Shown piece by piece: positions 42,801 through 50,241 of a DNA stretch of 64,000 nt. Source of the DNA: Ectothiorhodospira magna. Lineage in GTDB: Bacteria > Pseudomonadota > Gammaproteobacteria > Ectothiorhodospirales > Ectothiorhodospiraceae. The position numbers and the translations under genes are program-made. The first letter of the stretch is position 1, and each line of letters begins with the position of its first letter. The notes under the pieces are model-generated. The model had not been told where the DNA came from. It was given only the letters and a program-made list of their open reading frames with translations, and made no database searches. Location: contig NZ_FOFO01000011.1 in the NCBI RefSeq assembly GCF_900110965.1, positions 30,444 to 94,443 on the forward strand. Reading direction: 5' to 3'.

Positions 42801-43243
42801 ACACCGGCCCGCACCGCCTGAATGTCTCCATTTTTCATCCGGCGGGCGCCGTAGAACTCCCCGTCCACAGTACCGAAAAAGCTATAGGCCAGGGAGGGAT
42901 GGGCACTCATGACGCCATGAAAATACCGTTGCATCCGGGTGGTGTCGTCCAGTTGCAACACCCCGGCCGCCAGGGCGCGGGCATTGTTTTCGTTGACGGC
43001 GGGGGGAATGCTCAGATATCCGGTCAAGCGATCCTCGACCCGGAGCAGTACATCGGTCCGCAACTGGCGGGCGATGTCGTCCACCGCCCGCCGGCCATCA
43101 TGGATGGCCAACCAGGCCACCAGAACAGAGGCCATCACCGTCAACACCACCAGGGGCAGCGCGATCAGCAGGCGCAAGGACAAAACAGGTGTCCGAAGGC
43201 CCTGCCCTATCCGCCTGATACCTGACCTTAGCCCTATTGCCAT
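39818..43243 (-). CDS. Hybrid sensor histidine kinase (dCache-HAMP-PAS-HisKA-HATPase-REC-HPt)
   Basis: A 1141-residue inner-membrane sensor. Membrane helices lie at about 24-47 and 360-382. Between them is a periplasmic double-Cache-type domain (YFHGVMSAHPSLAYSFFGTVDGEF, FDPRTRPWYQAG, GVFGVDYML). HAMP and coiled-coil follow, then a PAS domain (about 470-590) carrying CYEMAWDESAPCSQCALDEC. The H-box MSHEIRTPMN has its histidine near 608, followed by the ATPase GTGLGLTI. The receiver aspartate is in LVLMDVEMPGMNG near 898, and the HPt histidine in TAHSLKGHLLTIG near 1047. A full phosphorelay is therefore in one chain. It overlaps the DUF2325-like gene. The ligand is unknown. Confidence 0.93.
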   Translation of the reverse strand: MAIGLRSGIRRIGQGLRTPVLSLRLLIALPLVVLTVMASVLVAWLAIHDGRRAVDDIARQLRTDVLLRVEDRLTGYLSIPPAVNENNARALAAGVLQLDDTTRMQRYFHGVMSAHPSLAYSFFGTVDGEFYGARRMKNGDIQAVRAGVVTGGDSHNFATNALGDALALKQVYPGFDPRTRPWYQAGVAADGPTWTPIYRHFVIHDLALTASQPLRDEDGTLLGVFGVDYMLTQVHDFLSHITLSPDALIFVIQKDGHLVASSRAPAGGFFQEQDDGRFLPLPVSDSGLPSLVAAARLLQDKPGGLQGVSDEVLQTFYWNGERQLLQAKPFAPAPGLDWILGVVVTERDFLGTIQEQTRDTLIMIMAVLLVALLLGGMIAARIAAPLERLGRDVNRLAGGNWEPTSGQTSIREFNLLNQTFAAMAQQLRHQFQRLDAQARVISGQNTQLEQRVAQRTAELNEAASRLRAFFENIPGYIVIIDANYRIVSASQGLLELFDLDLSTVVDRPCYEMAWDESAPCSQCALDECFRTRRPVVRYSTPQEEARFGGRPLQIFSGPIFDDAGEVIGGMVYYTDISDLRAMERQLITAREAAEAANQAKSEFLARMSHEIRTPMNAILGLTELVLLNTTADQPRQFLHIIEHSAQHLLTIINDILDLSKIEAGRMDLVAADFDLHQTLTEVMATLQVPAADKGLALQLDLAPDLPRYLWGDEHRLTQVLINLIGNALKFTRQGHVRLEARYLGQIDTRLRLAFAVIDTGEGIPVAQQDAIFQAFTQVEGQPNRQRGGTGLGLTITRQLVEKMGGQISLDSQPGVGSTFRFTVTMPPGQAVAPLSASPSPVPSSSSAQGWHILLVEDTPANVVVAEQLLNRLGHRVTVAEHAQAAFVCLASSCPDLVLMDVEMPGMNGFEATRRIRDGEAGDACRTLPVIGLTAHALNEYRAQGLEAGMDDYIFKPVSLKGLSQVIDRVMHARMPVDPPVAPDRNLSDTQAAAPVVDLAPVLERMGDDGELLIDTLLIILPELPPRLAELHQYLETGDRVSACRTAHSLKGHLLTIGAVPAATVLATVETEIPHRSPASILARIAPLDAQFTAIYRALPEALQCTLGTMPHHQQTLEQGLPQVADLLQGLQSAPPPQGTAS

Positions 43244-43390
43244 GGGTTTGCCACCTGTTTGGTGCCCACCGCATGTTCAGTGAACCTGTCATCCGGCGGC
43301 GAAATCGTGATGCACCCGCTGACGCGCAATCCGCGGCAACTGTCCGCGTCATTTTAGCCGAAAGCCGTCAAAAGCCCCTAACGACAGTGG

Positions 43391-44947
43391 TCAATGCCGG
43401 ATCAGGTGATCAAAGGCCCCCAGAGCTGCTTTGGCACCTTCACCCACCGCAATCACGATCTGCTTATAGGGCACCGTGGTCACATCTCCGGCAGCAAAAA
43501 CACCAGGGACCGAGGTCATGCCACGGTCATCCACCTGAATTTCACCCCGCTGGGACAGGGCCACCGGCGACTCCTGGAGCCATTCAGCATTGGGAACCAG
43601 CCCGATTTGCACAAAAATTCCCTCCAGATCCAGCCGTTTGAGCGCATCCGTATCCCGGTCCTTGTAGGTCAGGCCGGTCACCTTGCTGCCGTCCCCGTTG
43701 ACTTCCATGGTCTGGGCATGGGTGATGATGTCCACATTGGGCAAACTGCGCAGTTTCTTTTGCAACACCGCATCGGCCCGCAATTCAGTCATGAATTCGA
43801 CCAATGTGACATGGGCCACCACCCCGGCCAGATCAATGGCCGCCTCCACGCCGGAATTACCGCCACCGATCACCGCCACCCGTTTGCCCTTGTACAGGGG
43901 ACCATCGCAATGGGGGCAGTAGGCCACGCCTCTGGCCCGGTATTTTTGCTCACCGGGCACATTCATCTCCCGCCAGCGGGCGCCGGTGGCCAGAATCACC
44001 GTCTTGCTGCGTAACACCGCCCCGGAATCAAAATGTACCTGGTGCAGTCCGGCCTCCTCCTGGGCGGGCACCAGCTTGACAGCCCGCTGCAGGTTCATGA
44101 TGTCTACCTCATATTCCCTGACATGGTTTTCCAGTGCCGCTGCCAGTTTGGGGCCTTCTGTATGGGGGACGGAGACGAAATTCTCGATGGCCATGGTATC
44201 GAGCACCTGACCCCCGAAACGCTCTGCAGCGACCCCGGTGCGAATACCCTTGCGGGCAGCATAGATGGCCGCAGCAGCGCCAGCGGGACCACCACCGACC
44301 ACCAGCACATCAAAGGCCGCCTTGTCATTGAGCTTCTTTGCTTCCCGCTCTGCGGCACCCTTGTCGATTCGGGCCAGAATCTGCTCCAGACTCATTCGGC
44401 CCTGATCAAAGGGCTGGCCATTGAGGAAAATACTGGGCACAGACATCACTTCCCGGTGTTCAACCTCCTCCTGGAACAGGGCACCATCGATGGCCACATG
44501 ATGCACATTCGGATTGATCACGGCCATCAGGTTCAAGGCCTGCACCACGTCGGGGCAGTTTTGACACGACAGGGAATAATAGGTCTCAAACCGGAACGTC
44601 CCTTCCAAAGACCGGATCTGCTCGATCACCTCGGGAGTGGCCTTGGGTGGATGCCCCCCCACCTGCAACAGTGCCAGCACCAGGGAAGTGAACTCATGGC
44701 CCATAGGCAAGCCGGCAAACACCACCCGTCCCTGCTGACCGGGACAGGCCAGGGCAAAAGAGGGCCGGCGGGCATCCTGTCCATCGGTGCGCAGGGAAAT
44801 CTTGTCGCTCAAGGCGGTGATTTCCTCCAGCATCTCCAGAAGTTCGGTGGACTTTTGTCCCTCATCCAGGGTTGCCACAATCTCGAAAGGCTGGGTGACC
44901 TTTTCCAGATAACTTTTCAATTGATTCTGCAGATTGACGTCCAGCAT
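43391..44947 (-). CDS. ahpF: Alkyl hydroperoxide reductase subunit F
   Basis: NADH-dependent flavoprotein that re-reduces AhpC. The 518-residue protein has an N-terminal thioredoxin-fold pair with the active CxxC in [16 protein letters not shown]. The FAD-binding [21 protein letters not shown], the redox [12 protein letters not shown] and NAD-binding [19 protein letters not shown], and the C-terminal [28 protein letters not shown] follow. The start [17 protein letters not shown] at 44947 matches the family; upstream codons run through a terminator. It follows ahpC with an intrinsic terminator between, so ahpF should be made at a lower level. Confidence 0.97.
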   Translation of the reverse strand: MLDVNLQNQLKSYLEKVTQPFEIVATLDEGQKSTELLEMLEEITALSDKISLRTDGQDARRPSFALACPGQQGRVVFAGLPMGHEFTSLVLALLQVGGHPPKATPEVIEQIRSLEGTFRFETYYSLSCQNCPDVVQALNLMAVINPNVHHVAIDGALFQEEVEHREVMSVPSIFLNGQPFDQGRMSLEQILARIDKGAAEREAKKLNDKAAFDVLVVGGGPAGAAAAIYAARKGIRTGVAAERFGGQVLDTMAIENFVSVPHTEGPKLAAALENHVREYEVDIMNLQRAVKLVPAQEEAGLHQVHFDSGAVLRSKTVILATGARWREMNVPGEQKYRARGVAYCPHCDGPLYKGKRVAVIGGGNSGVEAAIDLAGVVAHVTLVEFMTELRADAVLQKKLRSLPNVDIITHAQTMEVNGDGSKVTGLTYKDRDTDALKRLDLEGIFVQIGLVPNAEWLQESPVALSQRGEIQVDDRGMTSVPGVFAAGDVTTVPYKQIVIAVGEGAKAALGAFDHLIRH

Positions 44948-44962
44948 GCCGAATGACCTCAC

Positions 44963-44992
44963 AAAAAAATGCCCGGGACACCGCCCGGGCAA
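44963..44992 (-). terminator. Intrinsic terminator between ahpC and ahpF
   Basis: On the minus strand TGCCCGGG-CGGTG-TCCCGGGCA is followed by seven T residues. Its place inside the ahpC-ahpF unit indicates partial termination, giving more ahpC than ahpF mRNA. Confidence 0.85.
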
Positions 44993-45037
44993 ACACATAG
45001 GAGATTTGGGCAAATCAATGGGCGTGGGCGACCCGGA

Positions 45038-45601
45038 TCAGATCTTGCCCACCAGATCCAGGGAAGGAGCCAGGGTTTTTTCCCCTTCCTTCCACTTGGC
45101 GGGGCAGACTTCGTTGGGATGAGCGGCCACATACTGAGCGGCCTTCACCTTGCGCAGCAGTTCTTCAGCATTGCGACCGATATTACCGGCATTGATCTCC
45201 ACGATCTGGATCACCCCCTGGGGGTCCACCACGAAGGTACCACGCTCGGCCAGGCCGGCCTCCTCGATCAATACTTCGAAGTTACGGGAAATGGCCAGGG
45301 TGGGGTCCGCAATCATCGGGAACCGCAGCTTGTTGATGGTTTCAGAGCTGTCATGCCAGGCCTTGTGGGTGAAGTGGGTATCGGTAGAGACGCTGTAAAT
45401 CTCCACGCCCAACTTCTGGAACTCGGCATAGTTGTCGGCCAGATCGCCCAGTTCGGTGGGGCATACGAAGGTGAAGTCAGCAGGATAGAAGAAGAACACC
45501 GACCACTTGCCCTTGATGCTCTCGTCGGTCACCTCGACGAATTCGCCATTGTGAAAGGCGGTGGCCTTGAAGGGCTTGACTGGGGTATTGATCAGGGACA
45601 T
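45038..45601 (-). CDS. ahpC: Peroxiredoxin AhpC
   Basis: Typical 2-Cys peroxiredoxin that reduces hydrogen peroxide, alkyl hydroperoxides and peroxynitrite. The 187-residue protein has the peroxidatic cysteine in [15 protein letters not shown] (about Cys47) and the resolving cysteine in [17 protein letters not shown]. The GGAG ribosome site is 8-9 nt before the ATG. A good sigma-70 promoter lies upstream on the minus strand. No OxyR site is claimed. Confidence 0.98.
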   Translation of the reverse strand: MSLINTPVKPFKATAFHNGEFVEVTDESIKGKWSVFFFYPADFTFVCPTELGDLADNYAEFQKLGVEIYSVSTDTHFTHKAWHDSSETINKLRFPMIADPTLAISRNFEVLIEEAGLAERGTFVVDPQGVIQIVEINAGNIGRNAEELLRKVKAAQYVAAHPNEVCPAKWKEGEKTLAPSLDLVGKI

Positions 45602-45653
45602 GACAGGCTTCTCCAGGAGTTATGAATTAGACGCATTCCAAAAACGCGATGCC

Positions 45654-45682
45654 ATCATACCCAGCCTTCCGGATTGATGCAA
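45654..45682 (-). promoter_or_regulatory. ahpC promoter
   Basis: Read on the minus strand: TTGCAT (45682-45677), a 17-bp spacer and TATGAT (45659-45654), followed by a leader of about 45 nt. Both hexamers match the sigma-70 consensus at four or more positions. Confidence 0.7.
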
Positions 45683-45726
45683 TCACTCTTCGGCATAAAA
45701 AACCGTGGCTGTTGCCCAGGGCGAGG

Positions 45727-45927
45727 CTACACCTGCCCAAACAGGTGCCAGAGCAAAAAGCCGCCATAAACCCCCAGCAGCACCAGACTCAGGACCGTGA
45801 TGGGACGCACCCCCTTCTGCTCTGGCACCGGCAGTCCCTGGGCCTGTAGACGTCGGTGCCACAACCAGCGTTTCAGGCGCCACCAGACAAATAGAATCAG
45901 AATCAGCAGGGTCAAAAACTTGAGCAT
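45727..45927 (-). CDS. Small two-helix membrane protein
   Basis: A 66-residue protein (MLKFLTLLILILFVWWRLKRWLWHRR...) with an N-terminal helix, a basic loop and a second helix (ITVLSLVLLGVYGGFLLWHLFG). The alternation of hydrophobic and basic segments looks like a genuine small inner-membrane protein, but I do not recognise a family. It is divergent from the DsrE-like gene and upstream of ahpC in the same direction; the ahpC promoter lies between them. Confidence 0.6.
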   Translation of the reverse strand: MLKFLTLLILILFVWWRLKRWLWHRRLQAQGLPVPEQKGVRPITVLSLVLLGVYGGFLLWHLFGQV

Positions 45928-45959
45928 GGCACGGGTAATCTCGCAATATTAGCAATGGG

Positions 45960-45968
45960 TGATATACT
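45960..45968 (+). promoter_or_regulatory. Extended -10 promoter of the DsrE-like gene
   Basis: TG-A-TATACT forms an extended -10 element 34 bp before the start codon. No strong -35 is visible, as is usual for extended -10 promoters. Confidence 0.5.
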
Positions 45969-46002
45969 AAAAGCGTCATTTTCAACCCGGAGAGCAACGT
46001 AT

Positions 46003-46434
46003 ATGAAGCCCTTGAAGACTGGATTGATCGCCTTGGTGATGCTGCTGGCCCTGGCCCCTGTGGCCCATGTCGCCGCCGAAGACAATCAGGTGCTGGTGAC
46101 CGTCAACAGCGGCGAGCCCCAAACCCAGGCCATGGCCATGATCCTGGCCCGCCAACTGGTGGAACGGGGCGCCACGGTGCAGATTCTGCTGTGTGACCAG
46201 GGGGGCGTGATGGGCACCAAGGCCTATGATGGCCCGGTGATGAATGGCCCCGATGCCAATGCCCAACAGATCATGCGTGGTGTGATGCAAGCCGGCGCCA
46301 AAGTGAGCGTCTGCGCCCTGTTCCTGCCCAACAGCGATTTCACTCAAGATGATCTCATTGATGGCGTGGCTGTGGCCACTCCGCCCCAGATGGGTGAATT
46401 CATGGCCCAGGGTACCCGCTTCTTGAATTTCTAA
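46003..46434 (+). CDS. Exported DsrE-family protein
   Basis: A 143-residue protein with a signal peptide (MKPLKTGLIALVMLLALAPVAHVAAED) and a DsrE/DsrF-like fold (NQVLVTVNSGEPQTQAMAMILARQLVERGATVQILLCDQGGVM). Two cysteines are seen, in LLCDQGG and KVSVCALFLPNS; the second is near the position that carries sulfur in DsrE. Cytoplasmic DsrE proteins trade persulfide sulfur, but the function of exported members is not established. GGAGA precedes the ATG and a strong terminator follows, so it is monocistronic. The ATG at 46003 is chosen because the longer frame lacks a ribosome site. Confidence 0.85.
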   Translation: MKPLKTGLIALVMLLALAPVAHVAAEDNQVLVTVNSGEPQTQAMAMILARQLVERGATVQILLCDQGGVMGTKAYDGPVMNGPDANAQQIMRGVMQAGAKVSVCALFLPNSDFTQDDLIDGVAVATPPQMGEFMAQGTRFLNF

Positions 46435-46460
46435 CCCGCCGGGCTGATAATCCCGACAAC

Positions 46461-46494
46461 AAGCCCACTTCTCCGTTGGGAAAGTGGGCTTTTT
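46461..46494 (+). terminator. Intrinsic terminator after the DsrE-like gene
   Basis: AAGCCCACTT and AAGTGGGCTT form a 10-bp stem with an 11-nt loop followed by a run of T. Confidence 0.9.
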
Positions 46495-46538
46495 ATGGCA
46501 GGATAAGCGGATTTTTTGGCCCATCTGGAAGGTGATGG

Positions 46539-48764
46539 ATGACGCGGATACTGTCCACCCTGATCTGCCTTGCCCTGACCCTGTTCCCGCTGGCACTGTT
46601 GGCACAGCCGATCCACGCGGCCTACGACGATCTGGAAACCCACCACATCAGCCAATATCAGCATGGCGCCATCCCCGGCCTGCTGGCCGCCAGTGGTATC
46701 GCCTTCCTGATCATGATGATCATGCTGGTGATCAACCGGCATCTCCACGAGCAGCACGCCCGATTGCGGGAAAGCGAAGCCCGCTATCGGGCCGTGGTGG
46801 ACACCCTCAAGGAACGGGAAAACCGTCTTTCCACCCTGATTTCCTCCATGCAGGAATTGCTGTTTGTGCTGGATGAAGACGGGTGCTACCGGGACTATCA
46901 CACCCCTTCCCAGAGCCTGCTGCTGATGCCGCCGGAGCAGTTTCTGGGGCGTCATTTTTCCGACCTGATGCCCACCGAAGCCGCCCAGGCCTTCGCCACA
47001 GCCCTGAATCATACCCGGGACTCGGGCATTGCCACCCGATGTCATTATCAGCTATCGCTACCCACATTGGGCCTGCGGCACTTTACTGCGGATGTTGCCC
47101 CCCTGGTCAGACACCACGGCCATCCCTCCGGTTTTTTAGCGGTGGTACGGGATGTCACCGAGGAGCGGCAGATGGAACAACAGATGCACATCGCCGCCAC
47201 GGCCTTCGAAGCCAGAGAAGGCATGTTTGTCACCGATCAACGGGGCGTCATCCTCAAGGTGAACCATGCCTTCACACGCATCACCGGCTACGATGCCCAG
47301 GATGTGGTTGGCCAGCCATCCAAAATACTGGGTTCAGGATTACAGGACAGGGCCATGTATCGCCAGATCCGCGACAGTGTCCGCCAGCAGGGCAGTTGGC
47401 AGGGGGAAATCTGGAGTTACCGCAAGACAGGCGACCTGTACCCGCAGGAACTGCTGGTCACTGCGGTCAGGGATGCCCAGGGACAGATCACCCATCATGT
47501 GGCCACCCTGCGGGACATCACCCAGCGCGTGGCCAACCGGGAAGCCCTGCTGGAGGCCAAGGAGCAGGCAGAGGCCGCCAACCGGGCCAAGAGCGAGTTT
47601 CTGGCCAGCATGAGCCACGAACTGCGCACCCCCCTGAATGCCATTTTGGGGTTTGCCGAACTGCTGGATATCGATCCGGACCGCTCGGATGAGGAGCGGG
47701 ACAATATCCATCACATTCAAAAAGCCGGCCAGCACCTGCTCACCCTCATCAACGACCTGATTGATCTGGCCCGAATCGATGCCGGTCAGCTCCATCTGAA
47801 CATCGAGGCCGTCCCCCTGGGGTCGGTGCTGAGCGAAGGGTGCAGCTTTGTGGCCGGGATGGCCGCAGAGCGGCAAATCACACTCAAGCCATTGCCCCTC
47901 CTGCCGGAGGATTGCCTGGTACGGGCGGATCACACCCGATTGCGCCAGGCTCTGATCAACCTGCTCAGCAACGGCATCAAGTATAACCGGCCCCAAGGCT
48001 GGGTAGAGATCACCCTGGCCTATCCGACGCCTGACCGGATCAGAATCCAGGTCAGCGACAGCGGCCCTGGCATTCCCGCAGACAAGCAGGATCGCTTGTT
48101 TATCGCTTTTGATCGTCTCGGCGCCGAATGCAGCCACGTGGAAGGTACCGGTATTGGTCTGATCATCACCCAGAAGATCATGACCGCCATGGGAGGTGAC
48201 ATCGGCTTTAGCAGCGCGGAGGGGCAGGGCAGCACCTTCTGGGTGGAACTGCCACTGACTTGTGCCTATACTCAGACCGCTCCACACACACCCTCGACAT
48301 CCATGTTGCTTGCCTGTACCCCTCCATCCCCCACCACCGCCCCGGAAGGTGGAATGAGTGTTCACATGAATCCGCTGACCGTACTTTATGTGGAAGACAA
48401 TCCGGCCAGTAGACGACTGATGGAACGGGTCATGGGGCGTCAATCCCGCATTCATCTGCTGATGGCCGAGGATGCAGAAACCGGCATTGCCCTGGCTCGC
48501 CAGCACCAGCCGACGGTGGTGCTCATGGACATCAATCTACCCGGCATGAATGGCTACGACGCCCTGGGGGAACTGAAAACCCATCCGGAAACCGCCCATC
48601 TTCCGGTCATTGCCATTTCTGCCAATGCCATGAAGGGGGACCAGGAGCGGGGCCGGCAGGCCGGTTTTGACCACTATCTGACCAAACCCCTGGACATTCC
48701 GCTCCTGATGGAGATTCTGGACACGCTGGATCGGGTCGAGCCTCCCAGCCGGCGGGCTGAGTAG
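46539..48764 (+). CDS. Hybrid sensor histidine kinase (PAS-PAS-HisKA-HATPase-REC)
   Basis: A 741-residue membrane kinase. It has a signal-like helix (residues 5-27), a short periplasmic part ([24 protein letters not shown]) and a second helix (about 47-68). Two PAS domains follow at about 95-215 and 225-340, the latter with [29 protein letters not shown]. The phosphorylated histidine is in [15 protein letters not shown] near 360, the ATPase has [13 protein letters not shown], and the receiver aspartate is in [16 protein letters not shown] near 664. GGAAGG precedes the ATG. The periplasmic part is too short for a typical ligand domain, so sensing is likely through PAS. It converges on a diguanylate cyclase with a 14-bp gap. 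Confidence 0.93.
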   Translation: MTRILSTLICLALTLFPLALLAQPIHAAYDDLETHHISQYQHGAIPGLLAASGIAFLIMMIMLVINRHLHEQHARLRESEARYRAVVDTLKERENRLSTLISSMQELLFVLDEDGCYRDYHTPSQSLLLMPPEQFLGRHFSDLMPTEAAQAFATALNHTRDSGIATRCHYQLSLPTLGLRHFTADVAPLVRHHGHPSGFLAVVRDVTEERQMEQQMHIAATAFEAREGMFVTDQRGVILKVNHAFTRITGYDAQDVVGQPSKILGSGLQDRAMYRQIRDSVRQQGSWQGEIWSYRKTGDLYPQELLVTAVRDAQGQITHHVATLRDITQRVANREALLEAKEQAEAANRAKSEFLASMSHELRTPLNAILGFAELLDIDPDRSDEERDNIHHIQKAGQHLLTLINDLIDLARIDAGQLHLNIEAVPLGSVLSEGCSFVAGMAAERQITLKPLPLLPEDCLVRADHTRLRQALINLLSNGIKYNRPQGWVEITLAYPTPDRIRIQVSDSGPGIPADKQDRLFIAFDRLGAECSHVEGTGIGLIITQKIMTAMGGDIGFSSAEGQGSTFWVELPLTCAYTQTAPHTPSTSMLLACTPPSPTTAPEGGMSVHMNPLTVLYVEDNPASRRLMERVMGRQSRIHLLMAEDAETGIALARQHQPTVVLMDINLPGMNGYDALGELKTHPETAHLPVIAISANAMKGDQERGRQAGFDHYLTKPLDIPLLMEILDTLDRVEPPSRRAE

Positions 48765-48778
48765 CCGGACCTGTCGCG

Positions 48779-50044
48779 CTAATCGGTATCCGGGCTGGCC
48801 ATGACCCGATCACGGCCAGCCTCCTTGGCGGCATACAGGGTCTGATCTGCCCGTCTGAGCAGGCTCTTGCGGCTATCGTCCGGCTGATAACAGGCCACGC
48901 CAAAACTCATGGTGACCCGTCCCACTCCGGGATGATGCTGACAGCGAATCCCCAAACGGATCCGCTCCGCCAGTTCTATCGCCTGCTCCAGATTGGCCCT
49001 GGGCACCAGAATCAGGAATTCCTCCCCGCCCCAGCGAATGGCAGAATCGGTGCGCCGGACCAGGGCCTGCAGTTGTTTGCCCACCTGGGCCAGTACCTGA
49101 TCCCCCGCGTCATGGCCATGCTCGTCATTGATGGATTTGAAGTGATCGATATCCGCCATGATGAGGCTCAAACCCTCCTGATACCGGGCCTGCCGGTGCC
49201 ATTCACGCTCCAGCAACTGTTCACCAAAACTGCGATTGGGCAGGCCGGTCAGCAGATCAATGGTGGCCATCCGCCGCAGGGTCTGCTCCATGCGCACCCG
49301 GTCACTGATGTCCTTGCCGGTGCTCATGTAGTGGGTGATTTCACCAAAATCGTCACGGACCGGGGTGACGGTCTGCTCCAGATGAAATTCGCTGCCGTCC
49401 TTGGCCCTGTTGACGAAAGTGGCCCGAAACGGCTGCCCCGAGGCCAGGGTATGCCACATTTCGTCATAAAAGGCGTGATCATGGTGACCGGACCTGAGCA
49501 GGGAGGGTGTCTGGCCGATGATCTCTTCCCGCCGGTAGCCGGTCTGGTCCTCGAAGGCCCGATTCACATAGACGATGTGCCCCTCCCGATCCGTCATCAG
49601 TACTTGGTCGGAATTGGCCTCCAGGGCGTTGGCCATCAGGTTGCGGTCATTTTCAACCTTCTTTTTTTCTGTCAGATCCCGCTGTACGGAGACAAAATGG
49701 GTGATCCTGCCTTGTCCGTCGCGGATGGGGGTGATGTTCCATTCCACGTAGTAGCATTCACCATCCTTGCGGTAATTGACCGTGTTGCCGATGAAGTACT
49801 CGCCCGCATTGAGGCACCGGCGCAGGCGCTCGATGGTTTCCGGATCGGTACGCGGCCCCTGCAGGATCCGGGGGGTCTTGCCCATGAGTTCCTCGGCGGT
49901 ATAGCCCGTCATGTTACAGAACGCCTGGTTCACGTAGACGATCTGTGGCCCCGGCAACTCCAGCTGCGAGGTGGTGACAACCACGGCATTGAAGGACTGC
50001 TCGATGGCCGTCCTGAGCATCGCATCCGATAAAATCAAAGCCAT
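48779..50044 (-). CDS. Diguanylate cyclase with LOV-like PAS, PAS and GGDEF domains
   Basis: A 421-residue cytoplasmic protein. The first PAS (about 8-125) follows the LOV pattern closely (YVNQAFCNMTGYTAEELMG, LQGPRTDPETIERLRRCL, NYRKDGECYYVEWNITPIRD). However, the photoactive NCRFLQ motif reads TPRILQ, so the flavin-binding cysteine is absent. A second PAS lies at about 135-255. The GGDEF domain (about 260-421) has GGEEF near 340 and an inhibitory-site RxxD five residues before it (RRTD), so product-inhibited cyclase activity is expected. I chose the ATG at 50044 with GAGGTG ahead; the frame opens to 50122. Confidence 0.92.
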   Translation of the reverse strand: MALILSDAMLRTAIEQSFNAVVVTTSQLELPGPQIVYVNQAFCNMTGYTAEELMGKTPRILQGPRTDPETIERLRRCLNAGEYFIGNTVNYRKDGECYYVEWNITPIRDGQGRITHFVSVQRDLTEKKKVENDRNLMANALEANSDQVLMTDREGHIVYVNRAFEDQTGYRREEIIGQTPSLLRSGHHDHAFYDEMWHTLASGQPFRATFVNRAKDGSEFHLEQTVTPVRDDFGEITHYMSTGKDISDRVRMEQTLRRMATIDLLTGLPNRSFGEQLLEREWHRQARYQEGLSLIMADIDHFKSINDEHGHDAGDQVLAQVGKQLQALVRRTDSAIRWGGEEFLILVPRANLEQAIELAERIRLGIRCQHHPGVGRVTMSFGVACYQPDDSRKSLLRRADQTLYAAKEAGRDRVMASPDTD

Positions 50045-50241
50045 CCGGCACCTCGTTTTCAGACGGTCCACCGAGGCTGGCGAACCCATTTCCAACCGCT
50101 CATCATACCCGACTCCACCCATGCCATTTCACCACATCGGCATCCCGTCCGCCGTGATCCGGGTATAATTCCCGCTTTCACGCACGGTCAAGGGTCCTTG
50201 TGATCCGGACCCCAGGGATATCAAGCAGCGAGTTGCCAACG

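Noticed and set aside
44934..45013. A longer ahpF start at 45013
   Set aside because: It would translate through the terminator hairpin; [10 protein letters not shown] at 44947 matches the family.
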